Shown here: in pieces, positions 17,383-27,136 of the stretch
Position numbering within the stretch: the stretch's first letter is position 1
Layout of the letters: each line of letters begins with the position of its first letter
Assembly (NCBI RefSeq): GCF_000473105.1
Contig: NZ_KI421498.1
Location: 2,698,009 to 2,762,008 of the forward strand
Direction of reading: 5' to 3'
Origin: Phaeobacter inhibens DSM 16374
GTDB lineage: Bacteria > Pseudomonadota > Alphaproteobacteria > Rhodobacterales > Rhodobacteraceae
DNA: 64,000 nucleotides
Position numbers and translations under genes: made by a program
The notes under the pieces: generated by a model
The model's input: the letters and a program-made list of their open reading frames with translations, nothing else
Told to the model about the DNA's origin: nothing
Database searches by the model: none

Positions 17383-18608
17383 GACCGGTAATCCGCGTTT
17401 ATGGAAATATACTGATGGGTCAGGTCGCAGGTCCAGACGGTACTCTTCCCCTCTGCCAGCCCCAGATCAACCTTGATGACAATCTCTGGTTTCGCCATCT
17501 CGTCGGCGCCGTCGGCCTCTTTGTAGCCAGGCGAGACCCAGCCTTTTTCGGCGACCAATACCTCTCCGAAGGAGATCGACAGCTTGTCTCGGTCGGCAGC
17601 GGCGCCGGATTTACCGATGGCCATCACCACACGACCCCAGTTGGGATCCTCTCCCGCGATGGCGGTCTTCACCAGCGGTGAGTTGGCAATCGAGAGTCCA
17701 TGAACCTTGGCGTCATGGTCATTCATCGCGCCTGTGACTTGGATTTCGACAAATTTGGTCGCGCCTTCGCCATCACGAACCACCTGATGTGACAAATCCA
17801 GCATTACGTTTTCCAGAGCCAGTGCAAAATCTGTGTTGCCGGTCACATCAATGCCAGAGGCGCCGGAGGCGCAGAGCATCAAACTGTCGGATGTCGAAGT
17901 ATCGCTGTCCACAGTGATGCAGTTGAACGTGCGATCGCAGATCTGTGACAGGAGAGCTTGCAGGTCGTTCTGTGCGATCTGGGCATCAGTGAAAATATAA
18001 ACAAGCATGGTGGCCATATCGGGCGCAATCATGCCGGAACCCTTGGCAATCCCCGCAATAGAGACTGTTTTTCTACCCACTTCAATCGTGGCACCTGCCC
18101 CCTTGGCGAAGGTGTCCGTTGTCATGATGGCTTCGGCAGCGTCTTCAATCGCTGTCGCGACCAGCCCGTCGTTCAGGGTCGCAATTTGCGACACGATCCG
18201 CTCATGGGGCAACGGTTCACCGATGACGCCGGTGGAGGCGGTGAACACCCGAGCTGCTGGAATGCCCGTGATATCCGCAACTGTGCGGGTGATCTCGGCG
18301 ACGGAGGTTTGGCCATAGTGTCCGGTAAAGGCATTTGAATTGCCTGAGTTGACCAGAATGGCAGCGCCGTGTGCGGTGTGATTGTCGCTTGAGGCCAGTT
18401 TTGCCTGACAGTCCAGAACCGGTGCAGAGCGTGTCGCGGATCGAGTGAACACGCCAGCCACAGTACTGCCCGGATCCATCACGGCGAGCATCACGTCGGT
18501 GCGATTTTTGTATTTCACACCAGCCGCAGCTGAGGCAAATCGAACACCTGCGATCTGCGGCAGCTTTGGGAAGTGATCCGGCGCAAGCGGAGAACGGGGT
18601 AATGCCAT
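17379..18608 (-). CDS. argJ: Bifunctional ornithine acetyltransferase / N-acetylglutamate synthase
   Basis: A 409-aa enzyme of the cyclic arginine pathway: it moves acetyl from N-acetylornithine to glutamate. The self-cleavage site lies in KGSGMIAPDMATMLVYI (about residues 190-206), where the Thr of DMATM becomes the N-terminal nucleophile of the beta chain. GNSNAFTG and DPNWGRV motifs are also present. Bifunctionality (use of acetyl-CoA) cannot be read from sequence. It starts 2 bases after the parvulin gene stop. Confidence 0.96.
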   Translation of the reverse strand: MALPRSPLAPDHFPKLPQIAGVRFASAAAGVKYKNRTDVMLAVMDPGSTVAGVFTRSATRSAPVLDCQAKLASSDNHTAHGAAILVNSGNSNAFTGHYGQTSVAEITRTVADITGIPAARVFTASTGVIGEPLPHERIVSQIATLNDGLVATAIEDAAEAIMTTDTFAKGAGATIEVGRKTVSIAGIAKGSGMIAPDMATMLVYIFTDAQIAQNDLQALLSQICDRTFNCITVDSDTSTSDSLMLCASGASGIDVTGNTDFALALENVMLDLSHQVVRDGEGATKFVEIQVTGAMNDHDAKVHGLSIANSPLVKTAIAGEDPNWGRVVMAIGKSGAAADRDKLSISFGEVLVAEKGWVSPGYKEADGADEMAKPEIVIKVDLGLAEGKSTVWTCDLTHQYISINADYRS

Positions 18609-18610
18609 TG

Positions 18611-19462
18611 TCAGTTCCTCACCAGATCGAGATTTTTCAGGATTGCGGGATCCAGATCTTCGATCTCAGGGCGTTCGATGGTTGCGGCGGTGGTCAGGGA
18701 GAGCACGCGGTCTTCTACTGCCTCCTGACGCATCTGCGTGGCCAGCTCTTCGCGGACCTCATCAAAGGTTGGTGCAGCGGAGGTCCGCCGATCGTTGAGC
18801 TTGATCACGTGCCAGCCAAATTGGGTCTGGACCGGATCGGAGACATCACCTGCGCCCATCACCAGAACCGCTTCTTCGAATTCCGGGACCATGCGGCCCT
18901 TGCTGAACCAGCCCAGCTCACCGCCGTTGGGACCGGACGGGCCGGTGGAGCGTTCGCGCGCCAGAGTGGCGAAATCTGCGCCGGCATCCAGTTCTGCGCG
19001 AATGTCGGCGGCATCTTCTTCGGTTTCGACCAGAATATGCGAGGCGTTGAATTCATCGCCGCCCGTGCCGTCCGTATATTTCTCATCATAGGCTGTGCGC
19101 AGATCCTCGTCCGAGGCCGCATTTTCCATGACCTTTTCGATGACGTCTGCTGCGAGCAGGGAGCGGGCCTCGTTTTCCAGCGACAGGGCCACGTATTTCG
19201 GCACCTCGCCATTCAGCTCCTGCTTCAGGCTGGTCTGCTGGATCAGCTGATCCAGGATCGCGTCATAGAGAACATCATCGGGTAGCTGTTGGTACTGCTG
19301 GGGCAATGTAGCGCGGGCAATGATCATGTGACCGATTGTGATCTCTTCGCCGTTTACCGTAGCCACCACCGTATTGGCATGGGGTTCTGCAGCTGTGGAT
19401 ATGGGCAGTGTCAAAGCGACTGTCAGGGCGAGCCCTGACAAATAAGTGAGACCTTTGCGCAT
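18611..19462 (-). CDS. Exported parvulin-type peptidyl-prolyl isomerase (PpiC/PrsA/SurA-like)
   Basis: The ATG at 19462 follows AGGAAG with 7-base spacing and starts a signal peptide (MRKGLTYLSGLALTVALTLP, cut near AAEPH), so a longer 471-aa reading is rejected. The mature 260 residues hold an N-terminal helical SurA_N-like chaperone region (about 35-130) and a parvulin domain at about 135-230 (NASHILVETEEDA, GELGWFSKGRMVPEFE, FGWHVIKLNDRR). Such proteins fold outer-membrane and periplasmic proteins. Its location divergent from secA fits a link with protein export. Confidence 0.93.
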   Translation of the reverse strand: MRKGLTYLSGLALTVALTLPISTAAEPHANTVVATVNGEEITIGHMIIARATLPQQYQQLPDDVLYDAILDQLIQQTSLKQELNGEVPKYVALSLENEARSLLAADVIEKVMENAASDEDLRTAYDEKYTDGTGGDEFNASHILVETEEDAADIRAELDAGADFATLARERSTGPSGPNGGELGWFSKGRMVPEFEEAVLVMGAGDVSDPVQTQFGWHVIKLNDRRTSAAPTFDEVREELATQMRQEAVEDRVLSLTTAATIERPEIEDLDPAILKNLDLVRN

Positions 19463-19639
19463 TGAATTCTTCCTATTATCTGGCCACGGAGGGGCGTAGC
19501 GTTGACACTGTATTTGCGGGACCTTACATCGCCATGAGGCCTTTGGCAGGACCGCTGTTCCATCTTTGTTTATGGGTTGCGAGCGGGGCGGGCAAGCCTG
19601 CCAACGCCAGGGGCCAATGACAGGACGGTTGGAGAACAC

Positions 19640-22339
19640 ATGCTGGGTATCGGAACACTCGCCAAAAAGGTTTTCGGCACGCCGAATGACCGCAAAATCA
19701 AGGCGACACGGCCGCTGATTGCCAAGATCAACGCGCTGGAGCCCGAGTTCGAGAAACTCAGCGATCAGGATTTGCAGGACAAGACTGCCGAGCTGCGCAA
19801 ACGCGCGCTGGACGGGGAAAGCCTGGATGACCTGCTGCCCGAGGCCTTTGCCAATGTGCGCGAAGCGGCGCGCCGGGCACTGGGTCTGCGGGCCTTTGAC
19901 ACCCAGCTTATGGGTGGCATTTTCCTGCATCAGGGCAATATTTCCGAGATGAAGACCGGCGAGGGTAAGACCCTCGTTGCGACCTTCCCGGCGTATCTCA
20001 ATGCGCTGACGGGCAAGGGCGTGCATATTGTCACCGTCAACGAATATTTGGCCAAGCGCGACAGCGAATGGATGGGCAAGGTATTTGCGCAGCTAGGCAT
20101 GACCACCGGTGTGATCTGGTCGGGTCAGCCAGACGCTGAGAAGATGGCTGCCTACCAGAGCGACGTCACCTATGCGACCAACAACGAGCTGGGCTTTGAT
20201 TATCTGCGCGATAACATGAAGCCTTCGCTGGATCAGGTGTTCCAGAAGCATCATAACTTTGCGATTGTGGATGAGGTCGACTCCATCCTGATCGACGAGG
20301 CCCGCACGCCGTTGATCATCTCCGGTCCGGCGGAAGATCGGTCCGAACTCTATTCCACCATCGATAAGCTGATCCCGCTGCTGAGCGATGATCACTACGA
20401 GCTGGATGAGAAAACTCGCGGCGTTACCTTCACCGAGGATGGCAACGAATACCTCGAGCAGCAGCTGATCGCCCATGAGCTGCTTGAGGAGGGCGCATCG
20501 CTTTATGATCCCGAGAGCACAACAGTCGTGCATCACGTCAACCAGGCCCTGCGCGCGCACAAGCTGTTCCAGCGCGACAAGGACTACATCGTGCGTGACG
20601 GTGAAGTGGTACTGATCGATGAATTCACCGGACGGATGATGGCAGGTCGCCGTCTCTCCGAAGGTTTGCATCAGGCCATTGAGGCCAAGGAAGAGGTGAA
20701 GATCCAGCCAGAAAACACAACGCTGGCCTCTGTGACCTTCCAGAACTACTTTCGCCTTTATGGCAAGCTGTCGGGCATGACTGGTACCGCAATGACTGAA
20801 GCCGAGGAATTTGCCGAAATTTACGGCCTTGGCGTTGTCGAAGTGCCAACCAACCGTCCGATTGCGCGTAAGGATGAGGACGATCAGGTCTATCGTACTG
20901 CTATGGAAAAATATCAGGCGATGATCAATGAGACCAAGAAAGCCCATGAAAATGGGCAACCGGTTCTTCTGGGCACCACCTCCATTGAGAAATCTGAACT
21001 GCTGAGCCAGCTTCTTCAGAAGGAGGGCATCAAGCACAACGTGCTGAACGCCCGCCACCACGAGCAGGAAGCGCAGATTGTTGCCGATGCCGGTCGTCTG
21101 GGTGCGGTGACCATCGCCACCAATATGGCGGGCCGGGGAACCGATATCAAACTGGGCGGCAACGTCGAGTTTAAGGTGCTTGAGGCGATCGCAGAGACCC
21201 CTGATGGAGATCATGAGGCTATTCGCGCGCGCATCGAAGAGGCGCATGTCGCTGATGAGGAAGCCGTCAAACAAGCGGGTGGCCTGTTTGTGATGGCCTC
21301 TGAGCGTCACGAAAGCCGCCGCATCGACAACCAGCTGCGCGGCCGTTCCGGCCGTCAGGGTGACCCGGGCCGCACAGTGTTCTATCTCAGCCTTGAAGAT
21401 GACCTGATGCGGATCTTCGGCTCCGAGCGGTTGGATAAGCTGTTGTCGACGCTGGGCATGAAGGAAGGCGAGGCGATCATTCACCCATGGGTGAACAAAT
21501 CGCTGGAACGCGCACAGGCGAAGGTCGAAGGCCGCAACTTCGACATGCGCAAAAACGTACTGAAGTTTGACGATGTCATGAATGATCAGCGCAAGGTGAT
21601 CTTCAATCAGCGTCGTGAAATCATGGCGGCTGAGGATCTCTCGGAAATTGTCGCTGATATGCGCCACGAGGTGATCGACGACTTGCTGGATGTACACATG
21701 CCAGCCAAGACCTACGTGGATCAGTGGGACAGCGAGGGGCTGCAGGAGCAGGTCCGTGAGAAGCTGGGTCTGGATGTTCCGGTTGTCGACTGGGCCGCGG
21801 AAGAGGGTGTCGACGACGAGCAAATTCGCGAACGTCTGGTGGAAGTCAGTGACGCGAAAATGGTTGAGAAAACTGAGGCCTTTGGTCCGGAAACCATGCG
21901 CAACATCGAAAAACAGGTTCTGCTGCAGACAATTGATGCGAAATGGCGCGAGCATCTGCTGACGCTGGAGCATCTGCGCTCCGTCGTGGGTTTCCGTGGC
22001 TACGCGCAGCGCGACCCGCTCAACGAGTATAAGAACGAGAGCTTCCAGCTGTTCGAGAATATGCTTGATACGCTGCGGGAAACCGTCACTCAGCAGCTGG
22101 CCCATGTGCGCCCGATCAGCGAAGACGAGCAGCGCCAGATGATGATGCAGATGGCCGCGCAACAGGCCGAGCTGCAGAAGGCTGCGGCGGGTGCCAATAC
22201 ATCAACCGCGTTGCAGGAGGCGCCAGCGGATGGTTTTGTCGAGGACGATCCCTCCACTTGGGGCAATCCATCGCGCAATGACAAATGCCCCTGTGGCTCT
22301 GGCAAGAAGTTCAAACACTGTCACGGCAGCCTCAGCTGA
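19640..22339 (+). CDS. secA: Preprotein translocase ATPase SecA
   Basis: An 899-aa motor that pushes unfolded preproteins through SecYEG. The ATG at 19640 follows GGAGA at 19631 and gives the standard start [13 protein letters not shown]. Walker A is [11 protein letters not shown] (about residue 103), the DEAD-like motif is [14 protein letters not shown], and [12 protein letters not shown] lies in NBD2. The C-terminal zinc-binding tail, [16 protein letters not shown], is complete and would bind SecB. It is preceded by a divergent parvulin gene and followed by a hairpin terminator. Confidence 0.98.
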   Translation: MLGIGTLAKKVFGTPNDRKIKATRPLIAKINALEPEFEKLSDQDLQDKTAELRKRALDGESLDDLLPEAFANVREAARRALGLRAFDTQLMGGIFLHQGNISEMKTGEGKTLVATFPAYLNALTGKGVHIVTVNEYLAKRDSEWMGKVFAQLGMTTGVIWSGQPDAEKMAAYQSDVTYATNNELGFDYLRDNMKPSLDQVFQKHHNFAIVDEVDSILIDEARTPLIISGPAEDRSELYSTIDKLIPLLSDDHYELDEKTRGVTFTEDGNEYLEQQLIAHELLEEGASLYDPESTTVVHHVNQALRAHKLFQRDKDYIVRDGEVVLIDEFTGRMMAGRRLSEGLHQAIEAKEEVKIQPENTTLASVTFQNYFRLYGKLSGMTGTAMTEAEEFAEIYGLGVVEVPTNRPIARKDEDDQVYRTAMEKYQAMINETKKAHENGQPVLLGTTSIEKSELLSQLLQKEGIKHNVLNARHHEQEAQIVADAGRLGAVTIATNMAGRGTDIKLGGNVEFKVLEAIAETPDGDHEAIRARIEEAHVADEEAVKQAGGLFVMASERHESRRIDNQLRGRSGRQGDPGRTVFYLSLEDDLMRIFGSERLDKLLSTLGMKEGEAIIHPWVNKSLERAQAKVEGRNFDMRKNVLKFDDVMNDQRKVIFNQRREIMAAEDLSEIVADMRHEVIDDLLDVHMPAKTYVDQWDSEGLQEQVREKLGLDVPVVDWAAEEGVDDEQIRERLVEVSDAKMVEKTEAFGPETMRNIEKQVLLQTIDAKWREHLLTLEHLRSVVGFRGYAQRDPLNEYKNESFQLFENMLDTLRETVTQQLAHVRPISEDEQRQMMMQMAAQQAELQKAAAGANTSTALQEAPADGFVEDDPSTWGNPSRNDKCPCGSGKKFKHCHGSLS

Positions 22340-22417
22340 GGTTCCGAGGCGGAGTTATTTCGCGACAATACCCGGAGAAATCAGTGATAATTGCACGATT
22401 TCGCCAGATTCTCTGCA

Positions 22418-22445
22418 AGAGGCGGCCATCAATTGGCCGCCTTTC
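22418..22445 (+). terminator. Probable terminator of secA
   Basis: An 8-bp perfect stem AGGCGGCC/GGCCGCCT with a 7-base loop, then TTTCT. The T run is short, so some read-through into the next gene is possible. Confidence 0.6.
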
Positions 22446-22486
22446 TACGTCACGGTTCCTTAACCTTTTTGGGTAAGGAGTCGGTA

Positions 22487-23410
22487 ATGATCAGCAAACG
22501 CACAGCCCTGATGAGCGCGGCGACCCTTTGTAGCGCCCTGGCGATTGGTCTTGTCATGCAGCATACCGCTGGCAGTCCACAGACCAGTGTAGCCGCCCCT
22601 GTTGCGGAGCTGGCCGTCGTTGCGGAAGCAGCACCGCCCGATCTGTCTGCGGATGTCCCGCTTCAGATTGACGCCATCAGCCTGACGGCAGCAACACCCG
22701 AGGCAGGTGACAGCGACGCTCAGCAAGTCCTGCGTCAGAATCCCGAGACCTCCTGCGAGATGACCGCTGAGGCGGTTCCCGGCCCGATGGCTGAGGTCCG
22801 GCTGACCGTATTGTCCCTGTGCCGACCGGGTGAACGTTTGACCATTCACCACAACGGCATGATGTTTTCCGGCCGACTGGATGAGACCGGCGCGTTAACG
22901 GTGCAGATACCGGCTCTGTCCTCTTCGGCTGTGTTTATCGTGGAACCCAAAAGCGGTCGCGGGGCGGTTGCGACAACATCGGTACCGGATCTGGATCTTG
23001 TTAGTCGGGTCGTGTTGCAATGGGCAGGCAACAGTGGGTTTGAATTGCATGCGCGGGAATTTGGCGCGGGCTATGGCAGCGCGGGTCACGTTTGGCGTGG
23101 CGCCGATCTGACGGCAGGCCGTGGCTCTGTCGTACAGCTTGGCGACGCCACGCAGTTGGCCCCGCGGCTGGCGGAGGTCTATAGCGTCCCGCGCCTTGGC
23201 GGTGCTCAAAGCGGAGCGATTGATCTGACCGTGGAGGCCGAGGTGACAGCAATCAATTGTGGTCGTGATGTTTCGGCGCAGACGCTGGAATTGCGTGATG
23301 GCAGATTGCGGACCCGTGACCTGACGCTGGCAATGCCGGATTGTGCTGCAACAGGTGACTTTCTTGTGTTGAATAATCTTCTGGAAACCCTGAAAATCGC
23401 CGCAAATTAA
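22487..23410 (+). CDS. Exported or membrane-anchored protein of unknown function, 307 aa
   Basis: The ATG follows AAGGAG (22475-22480) with 6-base spacing; earlier in-frame starts lack a site. Residues 5-27 form a signal peptide or anchor (TALMSAATLCSALAIGLVMQ). The rest is soluble. Cysteines occur at CEMTAEAVPGPMAEVRLTVLSLC (about residues 88-110), CGRDVSAQ and MPDCAATGDF, which is consistent with two disulfides in the periplasm. No catalytic motif is recognised. It precedes a PstS-like/OmpA fusion by 24 bases, and the two probably form one operon with an envelope role. Confidence 0.75.
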   Translation: MISKRTALMSAATLCSALAIGLVMQHTAGSPQTSVAAPVAELAVVAEAAPPDLSADVPLQIDAISLTAATPEAGDSDAQQVLRQNPETSCEMTAEAVPGPMAEVRLTVLSLCRPGERLTIHHNGMMFSGRLDETGALTVQIPALSSSAVFIVEPKSGRGAVATTSVPDLDLVSRVVLQWAGNSGFELHAREFGAGYGSAGHVWRGADLTAGRGSVVQLGDATQLAPRLAEVYSVPRLGGAQSGAIDLTVEAEVTAINCGRDVSAQTLELRDGRLRTRDLTLAMPDCAATGDFLVLNNLLETLKIAAN

Positions 23411-23434
23411 CTCGCGGTTTATTCAGGATTTCTC

Positions 23435-24991
23435 ATGGCTTTGTTTCGTGCGGTGATATGCGCCGCACTCTTTCTTGTCACCTGGATCCTGCCGCTGAAG
23501 GCGCAGGACGTGACACTTTCGTCGCCGGATGGAGCTGTTGAGATCACCGGGAATATTCTGGGATTCGACGGCGAATTCTATCGCGTTGACACCAAGTTCG
23601 GCGAACTGACGGTCGACGGCTCTGGTGTCAGCTGTGAGGGACCGGGGTGCCCTAGCCTGTCTGATTTCGTTGCGGAGATCAGCCTGTCGGGATCGTCGAC
23701 CATGGCAGAGGTCCTGTTACCGGCTCTGATCGAGGGGTTTGCGCTGCGAAACGGGTTTCAGACACGACGCGATCCTATGCCCGACAATAATTTCGACTAT
23801 GTCCTGCTGCGCGATACTGGCCGCGTTGCGGCGAGGTTCAGTTTTTTTGTCAGCAACACGGACGAAGGATTTGCCGATCTTCTCGCGAATGAGGCCGATA
23901 TCGTTATGGCCTTGCGTGAAATTCGAAGCGCCGAGCGTGAGCGGGCCCGTGAGGCGGGGATGGGCGACATGACTGGCGCACAGCGCAGCCGCGTTCTGGC
24001 GCTGGATGCGATGGTGCCCGTTGTGGCCCCAGGCAATCCCGTCCGCTCAATCTCAGTCGCAGATCTGGCGCGGGTGCTGTCTGGTGACCTTAGCAACTGG
24101 TCGGAACTGGGTGGACCGAATGCGCCGATTTCGCTCCATCTTCCGGTGGCCGGTTCCGGCCTGGCACAGGCGATATCGGATCGTTTGGAGACACCAAATA
24201 TTGCGGGACTTGGGACCCGTTTGCGGCGCCATGATCGTGGCAGTACCTTGGTGCGCGTGGTTGCAACGGACCCCTTTGCGCTCGGATTAGCAAGTTTTGC
24301 CGAGACTTCGACCGCACGGGTCCTGACATTGCGCGGTGCCTGCGGGTTTTCGCTACGAGCCAACCGCCGTTCGATCAAGACCGAAGATTATCCGCTGACC
24401 GCGCCCATGTTTCTCTATCTGCCGTCCCGGCGGCTGCCCAAACTGGCGCGGGATTTCCTGAGCTATGTGCGTGGACCTGGTGCGCAAATCGTGATTCGCA
24501 GGGCTGGCTTCGTCGATCAGGCGCCCGAGCGTATTTCCATGAACGTACAGGGTGACCGGTTGGCTAATGCGATCACGGCGGCGGGGTCGGAAGTCCCGCT
24601 GGAGGAATTGCAGCGGCTTGTCAGTCGGTTGGATGGCCTACAGCGTTTGACCACGTCTTTCCGGTTTGAGCCGGGCTCGACCCGTCCGGACGCGCAATCG
24701 CGGAGCAATATAACACAACTGGCGCGCTCGCTTGAGGCGGGTGCCTATGATGCGCGGGAACTGGTTTTCGTCGGCTTCTCAGACGGGGATGGACCGGCGA
24801 GCGGCAATAGATCCATCGCTAAGAAACGTGCCGAAGCGGTGCGTGATGCGGTGATTGCAGCTGCTGAAACCGCGAATTTGGAGCGCACGGAAATTGAGAT
24901 TGCAGCATTCGGTGAAGCGCTGCCAATGGCCTGTGAAGACCAGCGGTGGGGGCGTCAGGTGAATCGCCGGGTGGAAGTTTGGGTCCGTTAG
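23435..24991 (+). CDS. PstS-like substrate-binding domain fused to an OmpA-type peptidoglycan-binding domain
   Basis: A 518-aa exported protein with signal peptide MALFRAVICAALFLVTWILPLKA. Residues about 85-340 look like a phosphate-binding-protein fold: LSGSSTMAEVLLPALIEGF matches the PstS opening, and there are further PBP-like segments (DIVMALREIRS, LARVLSGDLSNWSELGG). Residues about 400-518 are an OmpA/MotB-like domain, with FRFEPGSTRPDAQSRSNI, LVFVGFSDGDG and NRRVEVWVR. The pair suggests a binding protein anchored to peptidoglycan rather than one serving an ABC importer; no pst genes adjoin. It abuts radC, which converges 5 bases after the stop. Confidence 0.85.
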   Translation: MALFRAVICAALFLVTWILPLKAQDVTLSSPDGAVEITGNILGFDGEFYRVDTKFGELTVDGSGVSCEGPGCPSLSDFVAEISLSGSSTMAEVLLPALIEGFALRNGFQTRRDPMPDNNFDYVLLRDTGRVAARFSFFVSNTDEGFADLLANEADIVMALREIRSAERERAREAGMGDMTGAQRSRVLALDAMVPVVAPGNPVRSISVADLARVLSGDLSNWSELGGPNAPISLHLPVAGSGLAQAISDRLETPNIAGLGTRLRRHDRGSTLVRVVATDPFALGLASFAETSTARVLTLRGACGFSLRANRRSIKTEDYPLTAPMFLYLPSRRLPKLARDFLSYVRGPGAQIVIRRAGFVDQAPERISMNVQGDRLANAITAAGSEVPLEELQRLVSRLDGLQRLTTSFRFEPGSTRPDAQSRSNITQLARSLEAGAYDARELVFVGFSDGDGPASGNRSIAKKRAEAVRDAVIAAAETANLERTEIEIAAFGEALPMACEDQRWGRQVNRRVEVWVR

Positions 24992-24995
24992 CCAG

Positions 24996-25760
24996 CTATA
25001 GGTACCCCGCCGACCGAAAGCTGAGTTCGCTGGATTTTCCGATGATCAGGTGATCGTGTAGCACAATATCCAGCGCGGCGAGAGCACGGGCAACCCGGTC
25101 GGTCATTTCGATGTCGCTGGGCGAGGGCGTCGGATCGCCTGATGGATGATTATGCACCAATATCAGGGCGCTGGCGCTGATCTCCAAGGCACGCTTTGCG
25201 ATTTCCCGTGGATAGACAGGTACATGGTCAACGGTGCCTTTGGCCTGTTCCTCATCCGCAATTAATGTGTTCTTACGATCAAGATATAACACCCGGAATT
25301 GCTCAGTTTCGCGGTGGGCCATGACCGTATGGCAATAATCCAGCAATGCGTCCCAAGAGGACAGGATGTGGCGTTGCAGTACCTTCGCGCGGGCCATGCG
25401 ATGGGCGGCGGCTTCCAACACCTTGAGGTCGGTGATCACCGCCTCTCCAACTCCCGCAATCCGTGCGAGCTGTTCAGGAGGCGCAGTAATCACGCGATTG
25501 AAATCGCCAAAATTGTCGAGCAACTGGCGCGCCAGCGGTTTCACATCCCGGCGCGGGATGGAGCGGAACAGCACCAGTTCCAGCAGTTCGTAATCCGGCA
25601 TCGCAGCAGCGCCCCCTGTCATGAACCGGTCCCGCAGCCGGGCGCGATGATCCTTGATATAGGAGGGTGGCGACGGTGGTTTTCGGGCGGGTGCAATGAT
25701 CTTTGCGCTGTCTGGAAACAGCGGCAGAGAGACGTCCTCGAATGCGGGATCCTTGGGCAT
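24996..25760 (-). CDS. radC: RadC-family JAMM-domain protein
   Basis: A 254-aa protein. The N-terminal helix-hairpin-helix region (about residues 35-115) precedes the JAB1/MPN metalloprotease-like domain, whose zinc motif is HNHPSGDPTPSPSD (about residues 201-214). The name comes from an old repair phenotype since questioned; the biochemical role of the family is unknown. It is convergent with the PstS-OmpA fusion gene and lies downstream of dnaJ beyond a strong terminator. Confidence 0.93.
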   Translation of the reverse strand: MPKDPAFEDVSLPLFPDSAKIIAPARKPPSPPSYIKDHRARLRDRFMTGGAAAMPDYELLELVLFRSIPRRDVKPLARQLLDNFGDFNRVITAPPEQLARIAGVGEAVITDLKVLEAAAHRMARAKVLQRHILSSWDALLDYCHTVMAHRETEQFRVLYLDRKNTLIADEEQAKGTVDHVPVYPREIAKRALEISASALILVHNHPSGDPTPSPSDIEMTDRVARALAALDIVLHDHLIIGKSSELSFRSAGYL

Positions 25761-25837
25761 GGTGCAATGCTCGCGCCATCAGGGTTGCGAAAAGGTTAAT
25801 CGGTCAGATCAAAGCTGCTACATGCCGCAAACCCATC

Positions 25838-25867
25838 AAAAAAAGCGCCCCGTTCGGGGGCGCTTTA
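25838..25867 (-). terminator. Terminator of the dnaK-dnaJ operon
   Basis: An 11-bp stem (AAAGCGCCCC and GGGGCGCTTT arms) with a small loop is followed on the minus strand by a run of T. It lies about 30 bases past the dnaJ stop. Confidence 0.88.
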
Positions 25868-25896
25868 TCTTTTTATTTTGGTCGAACAGGCTGGTC

Positions 25897-27060
25897 TTAG
25901 CCCTTCATCCCGTCCCAGAAACTCTTGACCGAGGAGAAGAAACTCCGCGATTCCGGGTTGGTGTTGTCCTCGGATAGATCCTCGAATTCCCGCAGCAGCT
26001 CTTTCTGCCGGGAGGTGAGGTTCACCGGGGTTTCCACCGCCAGTTCGATAAACATGTCGCCGGTGGCACCACCGCGCAGAGCAGGCATCCCCTTACCACG
26101 CAGGCGCATCTGGCGACCAGATTGACTGCCTTCAGGGATCTGAACCCGCCCGCGACCACCGTCGATGGTGGGCACTTCGATCGCCCCGCCAAGGGCGGCC
26201 TTGGCCAAGGATACCGGGACGCGGCAATAAAGATTGTTGCCGTCGCGTTCAAACAGATCATGCGCGGCCACTTCTACGAAGATGTAGAGATCACCGGGAG
26301 GCCCTCCTCGCATACCCGCCTCACCTTCGCCAGCAAGGCGAATGCGGGTGCCGGTTTCTACGCCAGCAGGGATGTTCACCGACAGGGAGCGATCTTTCTC
26401 GACACGACCGTGGCCCTGGCAGGATTTGCAGGGATTCTTGATGATCTGGCCAAGGCCGGAGCAGGTGGGACAGGTGCGTTCCACCGTGAAAAAGCCCTGT
26501 TGCGCGCGCACTTTGCCCATGCCGGAGCAGGTCGGGCAGGTGGTTGGCTCCACGCCGCCCTCGGCGCCAGTGCCCTCGCAGGACCCACAGGCCACAGCAG
26601 TCGGCACGTTGATGGTTTTGTGCATCCCTGCAAAGGCATCCTCGAGCGAGATGCGCAGGTTGTAGCGCAGGTCGGAGCCGCGCGCGGCTCGTTGCCGTCC
26701 GCCACCCTGGCCGCCGCGTCCACCCATGAAGTCGCCGAACAGATCGTCGAATACATCAGAGAAGGCAGAGGAGAAGTCACCGCCGCCAAAGCCCTGGCCA
26801 CCCTGGCCGCCGCGCTGACCGCCACCCATGCCGTTTTCAAAGGCCGCGTGGCCGTAGCGATCGTATGCGGCCTTTTTCTCCGGGTCTTTCAGAACATCAT
26901 AGGCCTCATTGGCCTCTTTGAATTGCCCCTCGGATTCGGGATTGTCCTTGTTCCGATCGGGGTGCAGCTCTTTGGCCTTCTTGCGAAAGCCTTTCTTGAT
27001 TTCATCGGCGGTGGCCCCTTTGGACACCCCGAGAACGTCATAGTAATCTCGTTTGGACAT
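25897..27060 (-). CDS. dnaJ: Chaperone DnaJ
   Basis: A 387-aa type I Hsp40 and partner of DnaK. The J domain (1-70) contains [10 protein letters not shown] Gly/Phe-rich linker lies at about 75-125. Four zinc-finger repeats follow: [24 protein letters not shown] and CKSCQGHG (about 150-215). The C-terminal substrate-binding domains complete the protein. It follows dnaK after 76 bases that contain a strong hairpin. Confidence 0.97.
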   Translation of the reverse strand: MSKRDYYDVLGVSKGATADEIKKGFRKKAKELHPDRNKDNPESEGQFKEANEAYDVLKDPEKKAAYDRYGHAAFENGMGGGQRGGQGGQGFGGGDFSSAFSDVFDDLFGDFMGGRGGQGGGRQRAARGSDLRYNLRISLEDAFAGMHKTINVPTAVACGSCEGTGAEGGVEPTTCPTCSGMGKVRAQQGFFTVERTCPTCSGLGQIIKNPCKSCQGHGRVEKDRSLSVNIPAGVETGTRIRLAGEGEAGMRGGPPGDLYIFVEVAAHDLFERDGNNLYCRVPVSLAKAALGGAIEVPTIDGGRGRVQIPEGSQSGRQMRLRGKGMPALRGGATGDMFIELAVETPVNLTSRQKELLREFEDLSEDNTNPESRSFFSSVKSFWDGMKG

Positions 27061-27086
27061 CGGAATACCCTTCTTGCCGCAACGAA

Positions 27087-27119
27087 AGCGGGCCGGCCCG
27101 GAGTTCGGACCGGCCCGCT
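27087..27119 (-). other. dnaK-dnaJ intergenic hairpin
   Basis: A 10-bp perfect GC-rich stem (AGCGGGCCGG/CCGGCCCGCT) with a 13-base loop, followed on the minus strand by TTTCGTT. It looks like a partial terminator or an mRNA processing/stability element that would give less dnaJ than dnaK. Confidence 0.7.
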
Positions 27120-27136
27120 CTGGCCAAAATCAGACC

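Noticed and set aside
20093-22162. A 689-aa open frame antisense to secA
   Set aside because: Shadow frame in a GC-rich gene. secA itself is complete and certain.
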